NCBI GenBank assembly: GCA_947258625.1
Contig: CAMYJN010000212.1
Coordinates: 1-5,304 of the forward strand
Source of the DNA: an uncultured Polyangiaceae bacterium
GTDB lineage: Bacteria; Myxococcota_A; Polyangia; Polyangiales; Houyiibacteriaceae
Length of the DNA: 5,304 bases
Reading direction: 5' to 3'
In this document: positions 1 through 4,979 of the stretch, one piece after another
How positions within the stretch are numbered: position 1 is the stretch's first letter
How the letters are laid out: each line of letters begins with the position of its first letter
Program-made: the position numbers and the translations under genes
The notes under the pieces: generated by a model
Seen by the model: only the letters and a program-made list of their open reading frames with translations
Databases searched by the model: none
Told to the model about the DNA's origin: nothing

Positions 1-1132
1 CGATGAGCAAATAGACAAAGCCGGGTCGAGCCTGCTTCGGCGGGGTTGGTCTCGTCGTCCACACGGGCTCGGGCGCCTGCGGAACCTTGAAGGCCTCAGA
101 AGGAATTCCCGGCGCGTCCGGCACGGGCCGCCCCAGTTGCCGATCGTTGGAATCGAAGAAATTTGCGTCGATGACCTCCCCGGGCGCAGGGCCGAACGAG
201 CCAACTTCCCCGGAGCCGAACAGGTCTTGAACTCCGCCGTCAAACGATTCGCTCGTCGTCTCATCCGCGCGCACTTTGGGCGTTCTTTGCATCTCGGGAT
301 CGAGCAGCGCTGTCGCGTCCTTGGCGATCACCGTGGCGGAGGCTTCAGGACGGTAACTCTCGGCCGGGTACTCGTGGACCTTGGTGGCCTCGTCCTCGAG
401 AAAGCCGTCTTCGGGGTCGATCTCGTCGAACGTCGGGGCCGCAGCGCGGCTGATGCGCGCAGCGGCGCTGCCACCGGCGCCGCCAAACGCGGACATGGCG
501 CCGCGCGCCTGCGCTTCAGACGCGGATTGTCCCGGCTGAGAAGCAGGCGCGCCGTGCGCCGCAAAAGCGCCATAGGCCGCGCCAGAATGGCTGTCGTCGC
601 CGTGATGGCGTGCCCGCACGGCTCCGGCCTGCGCTTCACGTCGTGCCGCGTCACCGGCCCCGCCCTCCTCGAGCGCGGATGCGAGAAATTCGCTGACGTG
701 CCGAACCTTGGTCTGATCGTCGTTCGTGGGCTCTTCGGAATCCGAAACCTGAAGGTGGCCGCTCCCCTCTTTGCCTTGATCGAAGACACCGGGGCGGGCC
801 CGGTCGTCGGCGATTTTCTGCACGACGGCGCGGGAATCCGCATCCATCTTGATGAATTTGATTCCCATGCCGGCAGGGTCCTGCGGGCTCGCGTCGGCGT
901 CTTCGCGCCTCCACACCACGCGGCCCACCCCATGGATGAGGGTCGACTCGTCCTGTAGCATGAACTCGAACTTCAGAAGCGTACCCACGGCCAACGGCTT
1001 CTTGGCCTTGATGAATACGCCCCCCCGCGAAATGTCGCTGCTATAGCGTTCGATGAAGTCCTCGAGCGTGGCGCTCTTGTAGCGGATCTTCAACGAAAGC
1101 AGCGTGCGCTTGTCCTTGCGTGCGTCTGCCAT
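1..1132 (-). CDS. PilZ-domain protein with long disordered tail, 3' end off window
   Basis: The frame is open from an ATG at 1132 to the left edge, giving 377 codons with no stop. Residues 5-108 read as a PilZ domain, probably a cyclic-di-GMP receptor. R5-KDK-R9 fits the RxxxR motif, D33-ISRG-G38 contains DxSxxG, and they are followed by GRVVW (70-74) and GMGIKF (88-93). This is the style of the Myxococcus paralogous PilZ family. Residues about 110-370 are low complexity (Ala, Glu, Asp, Pro, Gly) and probably disordered, with acidic TKV motifs at 141-143 and 250-252. The last visible residues, RPGFVYLLI, follow a Pro/Lys stretch and could begin a membrane helix, but the window ends there. No strong Shine-Dalgarno precedes the ATG; the start is chosen because the PilZ motif begins right after it. 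The gene lies 88 bp downstream of folK on the same strand. The PilZ assignment is firm; the cellular role (motility, development or envelope) is not visible. Confidence 0.88.
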   Translation of the reverse strand, partial: MADARKDKRTLLSLKIRYKSATLEDFIERYSSDISRGGVFIKAKKPLAVGTLLKFEFMLQDESTLIHGVGRVVWRREDADASPQDPAGMGIKFIKMDADSRAVVQKIADDRARPGVFDQGKEGSGHLQVSDSEEPTNDDQTKVRHVSEFLASALEEGGAGDAARREAQAGAVRARHHGDDSHSGAAYGAFAAHGAPASQPGQSASEAQARGAMSAFGGAGGSAAARISRAAAPTFDEIDPEDGFLEDEATKVHEYPAESYRPEASATVIAKDATALLDPEMQRTPKVRADETTSESFDGGVQDLFGSGEVGSFGPAPGEVIDANFFDSNDRQLGRPVPDAPGIPSEAFKVPQAPEPVWTTRPTPPKQARPGFVYLLI

Positions 1133-1154
1133 GTTCTTTTGTCTGGGACCCCCG

Positions 1155-1184
1155 ATTAAGAGTAGCTAGCGATTCGTGAACCAA
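1155..1184 (-). promoter_or_regulatory. Weak sigma-70-like promoter candidate for the PilZ gene
   Basis: On the minus strand TTGGTT (1184-1179) and CTTAAT (1160-1155) are separated by 18 bp. They would place a start point roughly 15-20 bases before the PilZ ATG. Each box matches the consensus only partly. The segment lies in the 88-bp gap after folK and is the most AT-rich stretch there. Two direct copies of CGATTCG (plus strand, 1170-1176 and 1190-1196) overlap it at 20-bp spacing. The gene may instead be read through from folK. Confidence 0.22.
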
Positions 1185-1220
1185 CAAACGATTCGGTGAG
1201 AAAACGACGTCTGAGGTCGG

Positions 1221-1910
1221 TCAATAAACAGTTTCCAGCTGGACGCAAATCGAGCGATTCCTTCCCGGGGTAGTCCAAAGGCGCACATCGGTCGGGCGTG
1301 GGTCTCCCATGCAGGCGCCATGAAATGCCAAGGCCCACTGGGTTTTCGAGCAGTGACTGATCGTCGCCCGGTGGATCGAGAAGCCCGTCCGCAAAACGTC
1401 ACGGACTGCGCCGGAGAACTCTTCGACGCCGGGTTCGACGCTCCGGTGGTGGCTGGACCAGGGGCGTCCCGCACAGACCCCGTGACCGATGCTCAGGGCG
1501 CAAGCATCGGCGAGGGAGTCCGCTTCGACATCGACATCGAAGCCTCGCGGCGAGGTCTTGACGACGACCCGCGCATCTCGAGCCCACAAAGGCGGTGCGC
1601 CTCCCAGCTGCTCGAACGACCGGCCAAACACGTCGACGAGCTCCGGAGCGACGTCGAGCAGTGGTGCCAGCGCGAAGTCACGGTTGTGGAGCTCGCGATG
1701 AGGCACGCGAAGGCCGGGCGACTCGTGCGGGCCGCGCTGGTCCCAAAGGAGGTCGAGGTCGATGCTCCTTGGACCCCATCGCTGGTCTGCATCGCGACGG
1801 CGGCCGAGGCGGCGTTCGGTCCGCAGCAGCACCGACAAGAGCTCTGTCGGGGAAAGCTCCGTTTCTATCCGAAACGCGGCGTTGAGATAGCGAGGCTGTG
1901 GCCACCCCAA
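1221..1910 (-). CDS. folK: FolK-like HPPK lacking its N-terminus, with C-terminal extension
   Basis: This resembles 6-hydroxymethyl-7,8-dihydropterin pyrophosphokinase, which transfers pyrophosphate from ATP to the pterin in folate synthesis. Counting from a TTG at 1910 (229 aa), PQPRYLNAA (4-12) carries the pterin-contacting Tyr and Asn. RWGPRSIDLD (44-53) carries the catalytic Arg/Trp loop and the metal-binding Asp51 and Asp53. VPHRELHNR (69-77) carries the conserved His and Arg. The match ends near residue 103. About 40 residues expected before this point, including the first strand with the GSNLG motif, are absent. The frame is closed upstream by a TGA just before it. A better start (ATG 1926 with GGAAG 8 bases before it) is in another frame. 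Residues 104-229 are an extension I do not recognise; its codons keep GC-rich third positions and no stops. The TTG is the first available start and has no ribosome binding site. The gene may be a decaying allele, a sequencing or assembly deletion, or a protein kept for its C-terminal part. Confidence 0.75.
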   Translation of the reverse strand: MGWPQPRYLNAAFRIETELSPTELLSVLLRTERRLGRRRDADQRWGPRSIDLDLLWDQRGPHESPGLRVPHRELHNRDFALAPLLDVAPELVDVFGRSFEQLGGAPPLWARDARVVVKTSPRGFDVDVEADSLADACALSIGHGVCAGRPWSSHHRSVEPGVEEFSGAVRDVLRTGFSIHRATISHCSKTQWALAFHGACMGDPRPTDVRLWTTPGRNRSICVQLETVY

Positions 1911-1939
1911 CGACGACCGCGCGCATCGCTCTCACTTCC
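1907..1939 (-). other. Probable original folK start, now out of frame
   Basis: On the minus strand GGAAG (1939-1935) lies 8 bases before ATG 1926, which opens MRAVVVG. That is a plausible first strand for HPPK, whose members usually read a few hydrophobic residues, then G(L/I)GSNLG. Here GSNLG never comes: within one codon the DNA passes into the YLNAA segment, in the other frame. ATG-to-domain spacing is about 37 bases where intact HPPK genes have about 155. The frames differ so that the missing length should be 2 modulo 3. This reads as the scar of a roughly 120-base deletion. Confidence 0.4.
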
Positions 1940-1941
1940 AC

Positions 1942-1964
1942 AAAAAGAGGACCATCCCCTTTTT
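1942..1964. promoter_or_regulatory. Inverted repeat in the folK/xseA divergent gap
   Basis: AAAAAGAGG (1942-1950) and CCCCTTTTT (1956-1964) are inverted copies with one mismatch around a 5-base spacer (ACCAT). The pair lies between the probable folK start at 1926 and the xseA ATG at 1995, where promoters for both directions must fit. It could be an operator for a dimeric regulator. It could also be a stem-loop in a leader: its 3' arm ends in T5, so on the plus strand it has the outline of a very weak terminator. I see no convincing -35/-10 pair around it. Confidence 0.3.
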
Positions 1965-1994
1965 CGTAGGATGGATTGCAGCTAGGTTCGGCGC

Positions 1995-3434
1995 ATGTCG
2001 GAGATGCCGCTTTTCGAGCGTGTTCAGAGCCAAGGCCATGATGGCGATGAACGTGTCTTCCGCGTCAGCGAAGTCAACCGTGCGGTTCGCCTCACGCTCG
2101 AGGACAATTGGGGAAGGGTGCTCATCGAGGGCGAGCTCTCCGACGTGCGGCGCGCGAAGGGTCACGTCTATTTCACGCTCAACGACGAGGAAGACCCCGC
2201 GCAGCTGCGAGGGGTGATGTTTCAATCCGACGTCCGCCGGACCAAGGCGCCGCTCGAAAATGGCGCCCGTATTCGCTTTCGGGGGACACTTTCACTTTAC
2301 ACGGCGCGCGGTCAGTTCCAGCTGATCGCTCGCTCGGCGCAGCTCGCCGGCGAGGGCGACCTCGCGGCTCAGTTTCGGAGGCTCCGTGCGAAGCTCGAAG
2401 CGGAGGGCCTGCTCGACCGGGAGCGCAAGCGCCCCCTGCCCGCGCTGCCTAGGCGAGTTGGCGTCGTCACGAGCCGAACCGGGGCGGCCCTGCGGGACAT
2501 CATTCGAGTGGCCTCCGAGCGCTGCCCCGTGCAGATCCTCGTCGCCGACTGCCGGGTGCAGGGCGAAGATGCGCCGGCCAGCATCGTATCGGCGCTCGAG
2601 CTGATCCAACGGGTTGAGGATTTGGACGTGGTGGTCGTCTCGCGCGGCGGCGGTTCGGCGGAAGACCTCTGGGCGTTCAATGACGAAGGAGTGGCGCGCG
2701 CCATTGCAGCGTGCCGCGTGCCCGTCGTGAGCGGTGTCGGTCACGAGGTCGACATGACGATCGCCGATCTGGTTGCCGACGTACGAGCCGCAACGCCCTC
2801 CAATGCAGCCGAGATCGTCGTGCCCGAGCGAGAAGCGCTGCTCCGCGACCTGCGATCGTGGGAGCGGCGGTTGAACCAGGCTCTGGACAATCGGATCGGC
2901 GGTCTTCGCCTTCGGCTCGAGCGGCAACTGCGCCCGCTCTACGGCGCACGGCGAGTCATCAGCCCGATTCGTCGAGAGCTCCGGGACTTGCACGAGCAGA
3001 TGCAGCAGATGCAGCGGTCCGATCTCCGCGAAAGGCAGGACCGGCTTGCGGAGCTCCATCGGCGGCTAATGCGCTTGGACCCGCGCTCGGTGCTCCGGCG
3101 CGATCAGCGCGAGCTCGCCGCGGTGACCGCTAGGCTCAGGGATGCGGGCCGCCTGCCGGTTCGGAAGCGCCGCGACCGTCTGCAGTCTCTCGAGTTTCGA
3201 TTGCAGGGTCGCGGGCGGCCGCTGGTGCGGGAGGCGCGCGCGACACACGCCGAGCTTTGTGCGCAGCTCGACGCACTTTCTCCGCTGCGGGTGCTCGAGC
3301 GCGGCTATGCGATCGCGCTTCATGAGTCGACGGGTCGCGCCATCCGGAGCAAGTCCGAAGTGAAGCAAGGCGACCGGCTGCGCGTCCGAGTGTCTGAGGG
3401 AGAGTTTGGCGCAAAGGTCGAAAGCCATGACTGA
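1995..3434 (+). CDS. xseA: Exodeoxyribonuclease VII large subunit
   Basis: This is the catalytic subunit of ExoVII, which degrades single-stranded DNA from both ends to short oligonucleotides and acts in repair in the cytoplasm. At 479 aa it is near the usual length (about 400-460, here with a slightly longer N-terminus). Residues about 20-118 form the OB-fold for single-stranded DNA, with WGRVLIEGELS (39-49) and GHVYFTL (56-62). The nuclease core follows: RVGVVTSRTGAALRDI (154-169), VVSRGGGSAEDLWAFNDE (214-231) and SGVGHEVDMTIADLVAD (246-262), then RAATPSNAAE (264-273). Residues about 275-430 are Arg/Leu/Gln-rich and helical, as in the coiled-coil arm that binds XseB. The end (LERGYAI from 434) is the conserved C-terminal strand region. 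ATG 1995 is the first start; ATG 2004 is an alternative, and the ribosome site is weak. The stop overlaps the start of aroE. No xseB follows, although the two often adjoin. All signature motifs are intact. Confidence 0.97.
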   Translation: MSEMPLFERVQSQGHDGDERVFRVSEVNRAVRLTLEDNWGRVLIEGELSDVRRAKGHVYFTLNDEEDPAQLRGVMFQSDVRRTKAPLENGARIRFRGTLSLYTARGQFQLIARSAQLAGEGDLAAQFRRLRAKLEAEGLLDRERKRPLPALPRRVGVVTSRTGAALRDIIRVASERCPVQILVADCRVQGEDAPASIVSALELIQRVEDLDVVVVSRGGGSAEDLWAFNDEGVARAIAACRVPVVSGVGHEVDMTIADLVADVRAATPSNAAEIVVPEREALLRDLRSWERRLNQALDNRIGGLRLRLERQLRPLYGARRVISPIRRELRDLHEQMQQMQRSDLRERQDRLAELHRRLMRLDPRSVLRRDQRELAAVTARLRDAGRLPVRKRRDRLQSLEFRLQGRGRPLVREARATHAELCAQLDALSPLRVLERGYAIALHESTGRAIRSKSEVKQGDRLRVRVSEGEFGAKVESHD

Positions 3435-4269
3435 TCCGATTCGCCTGGGCATTTTCGGTTGGCCGGTTGCACATTCGAAGTCGCCGCAGATGCACGAAGC
3501 CGCCGCGCGCGCGCTTGGGATCGCGCTTCGGTACGAGCGATTCGAAGTCGCGCCAGAGGGTTTGGCCAAGGCGGTTCGAGCTAAGCACGCTGCGGTCATC
3601 GATGGCTACAACGTCACCGTGCCGCACAAAGTGGCGATCATGTCGCTGATCGACGAAGTCGCGCCGGCCGCGCAGTCGATCGGCGCGGTCAACACCGTCG
3701 TGCGGCGCGGCGGGCGGTACCTCGGCCACAACACGGACGCCCTTGGGTTCGTACGTTCGCTCGAAGAAGCGGGCGTACAGCTCAGCGGGGCTCGCGTGGT
3801 CGTGCTCGGCGCGGGCGGCGCAGCGCGTGCCGCGGTCGTCGGCCTGGCTGACGCGGGCGCGGCCGAAATCCGCGTGCTCTCTCGGAGGCCCGAGCAAGGC
3901 GAAGCGCTGTGTCGATCCTTGGCAGACGCGGTCGGCTGTGGTTTGGAGGCGGCGCCACTTGGCGAAGCCGGCCGCCACTTCGGGGGTGCCAGCTTGCTCG
4001 TCCAGGCAACGAGCGCGACCCTCGAGTCGAACGCAGAGGCCCAGGCGTTCGCCGATTCTCTCCCAATCGAAGCGCTGCCGGAGGGAGCCGCGGTCGTCGA
4101 CATGGTTTACAAGCCGCTCGAGACGACCCTGCTTGCACGCGCGAACGCGCGCGGTTTACCCACCATCGATGGCCTCGGGATGCTGCTCCATCAGGGCGCG
4201 ATCGCCTTCGAAATGTGGACCGGTTTCGAGCCGCCTCTCGATGTCATGCGATCGGCTTTGAACGACTGA
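3427..4269 (+). CDS. aroE: Shikimate dehydrogenase (NADP+)
   Basis: AroE reduces 3-dehydroshikimate to shikimate with NADPH in the chorismate (aromatic amino acid and folate precursor) pathway. The protein is 280 aa, the normal size. The substrate site is complete: Ser17 and Ser19 in HSKSP, NVTVPHK with Lys68, GAVNT with Asn89, GHNTD with Asp104, DMVY with Tyr228 and HQG with Gln256. The dinucleotide loop VLGAGGAARA (126-135) is canonical. Two cofactor-side motifs depart from the common form: the usual NRTxxRA is SRRPEQG (152-158), and the usual NATPxG is QATSATL (193-199). ATG 3427 is chosen over an upstream in-frame start at 3406 because MTDPIRLGIFG matches the family N-terminus and AAGG (3414-3417) sits 9 bases before it. 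The start overlaps the xseA stop by 8 bases, so the pair is probably translationally coupled. The gene converges on the minus-strand gene ending at 4330. Confidence 0.97.
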   Translation: MTDPIRLGIFGWPVAHSKSPQMHEAAARALGIALRYERFEVAPEGLAKAVRAKHAAVIDGYNVTVPHKVAIMSLIDEVAPAAQSIGAVNTVVRRGGRYLGHNTDALGFVRSLEEAGVQLSGARVVVLGAGGAARAAVVGLADAGAAEIRVLSRRPEQGEALCRSLADAVGCGLEAAPLGEAGRHFGGASLLVQATSATLESNAEAQAFADSLPIEALPEGAAVVDMVYKPLETTLLARANARGLPTIDGLGMLLHQGAIAFEMWTGFEPPLDVMRSALND

Positions 4270-4304
4270 TCGCGCAGATCAAGACGCAGTCCCTCGGCTC
4301 AATG

Positions 4305-4341
4305 GGCGGCGAAATGTGATCGACGACGATCATTCGCCGTC
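4305..4341. terminator. Stem-loop between convergent genes, possible bidirectional terminator
   Basis: Positions 4305-4313 pair with 4333-4341 and 4317-4322 pair with 4327-4332. This makes 15 base pairs (one G-T) with a 3-base bulge (4314-4316) and an ACGA loop. It lies 36 bases after the aroE stop and its 3' arm contains the stop of the convergent gene (4330-4332). There is no T-run on either side, so it is not a classic intrinsic terminator. It may instead stop or protect the 3' ends of both transcripts. A smaller TGATC/GATCA hairpin begins in the aroE stop (4267-4281). Confidence 0.42.
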
Positions 4342-4782
4342 GAGCTCCGCAACTCCGAAGATCTCGGCTGCGTGCACGAACACCAGCTTCTCAGCCTCCA
4401 TGACCGGGTCGGGCGATGCATCGATGCCCACGGTGCAATCGTCGATCGCAAAAAACTCCTCGGACTCCATGAGCTCGTCGGATACCCGCACGCCTTTAGG
4501 CAAAGACAGCGTTCCCATCACCAAGCCGCCGGCAAACATGCAAGCCACTTCATGACGCGTGCGGCCATCGTCTTCGTCGAGGCCGAGCATGACGTCTTCT
4601 CCCGGCACTACGATCAAGACCGCCTTGCGCTGCACCGCCAGGAACGGAATGGTCTCGGGCTGCGCCGGCATGCTGACGTTCGTCATCCGGAAGAACGCCT
4701 CATCTCCATTCAAAAACGGCAAGAGGCCCATCCCCGCAGGAACATGCAACGTTCCAATCACCCAACCCGCAGGCGTAAACAT
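4330..4782 (-). CDS. Uncharacterised protein with two tandem repeats of one domain
   Basis: I do not recognise a function. From ATG 4782 the protein is 150 aa, acidic, with no signal peptide or membrane helix, so probably cytoplasmic. It is an internal duplication. Residues 2-38 and 82-118 align without gaps at an offset of 80: V8-x-G10-T11-L12 with V88-x-G90-T91-L92, P15-x-G17 with P95-x-G97, L24 with L104, and E28-x-F30-F31 with E108-x-F110-F111. Each unit then ends in a hydrophobic strand (AVLIVV at 54-59, LVFVHA at 133-138). A beta-rich pseudo-dimer is likely. From memory, small families of unknown function such as DUF6812 have a similar G-T-L-x-x-P pattern; I could not check this. The frame stays open to an ATG at 4869, which would give 179 aa, but that extension lies mostly inside the palindrome ending at 4801 and does not resemble repeat 2. 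GTG 4788 or GTG 4809 are other possible starts. No clear ribosome site precedes any of them. A sigma-54 regulator gene lies upstream on the same strand. Confidence 0.72.
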   Translation of the reverse strand: MFTPAGWVIGTLHVPAGMGLLPFLNGDEAFFRMTNVSMPAQPETIPFLAVQRKAVLIVVPGEDVMLGLDEDDGRTRHEVACMFAGGLVMGTLSLPKGVRVSDELMESEEFFAIDDCTVGIDASPDPVMEAEKLVFVHAAEIFGVAELDGE

Positions 4783-4800
4783 CCGCACCGTCGCAACAGA

Positions 4801-4979
4801 AGGGGACACTCTCTGGGGTTCTAAATACCCGATATGGGGCGGTTTTTGGGAGAAAGATCGCAGGGGCATCTCACGATGCTTTTCACGTATCGGAGCGGCT
4901 TCGCCGTCGGGTGTCGCTGCGATCTTTGCCGGAGAAAGCTTGTTATTTCGGTTGCTTATGGGGGTGGAGAGTGTCCCCT
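4801..4979. repeat. 179-bp imperfect palindrome with 13-bp perfect terminal inverted repeats
   Basis: The ends AGGGGACACTCTC (4801-4813) and GAGAGTGTCCCCT (4967-4979) are perfect inverted copies. Folding about one centre at 4890 also pairs 4853-4863 with 4917-4927 (11/11) and 4822-4835 with 4945-4958 (10/14). In total 48 of 89 positions are Watson-Crick, against about a quarter expected. Two small internal hairpins (4866-4879 and 4896-4906) could form instead of the tip. The element encodes no protein. Terminal repeats plus whole-length symmetry suggest a MITE- or REPIN-like element moved by a transposase in trans. GGGGACACTC-type ends recall sequences near REP-associated Y1 transposases, but that is memory only. 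I find no target-site duplication. A structured RNA in the leader of the 4782 gene is the main alternative. Confidence 0.62.

Noticed and set aside
137..958. Plus-strand 273-aa open frame
   Set aside because: It is antisense to the PilZ gene, whose frame has a clear domain and spans the whole stretch. The plus-strand protein is Arg/Ala-rich with no motif, as expected for a high-GC shadow.
1221..1601. FolK C-terminal extension as an archease-like domain
   Set aside because: A vague strand/helix order and a DVEADSL segment suggested it, but the archease signature positions do not line up, so no family is named.
1678..1941. Minus-strand 87-aa frame starting MEVRAMRAVVVG as a separate small gene
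   Set aside because: Only its first seven or so residues from ATG 1926 look real, as a displaced FolK start. The rest is out-of-frame FolK DNA, rich in Arg and Pro.
1320..1985. Plus-strand 221-aa open frame
   Set aside because: It is the complement of folK, which has recognisable catalytic motifs on the other strand.
2282..2290. GGGGACACT in xseA, matching the palindrome terminus
   Set aside because: A nine-base match without an inverted partner. It encodes the conserved OB-fold RGTL, so it is coincidence.
2292..3059. Minus-strand 255-aa open frame
   Set aside because: It is antisense to the xseA nuclease core and has no motif of its own.
3136..3978. Minus-strand 280-aa open frame
   Set aside because: It is antisense across the xseA-aroE junction; a real gene would not straddle two conserved genes this way without its own motifs.
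4372..4824. Plus-strand 150-aa His/Arg-rich frame
   Set aside because: It is the complement of the two-repeat gene. His and Arg richness is typical of antisense to acidic proteins.
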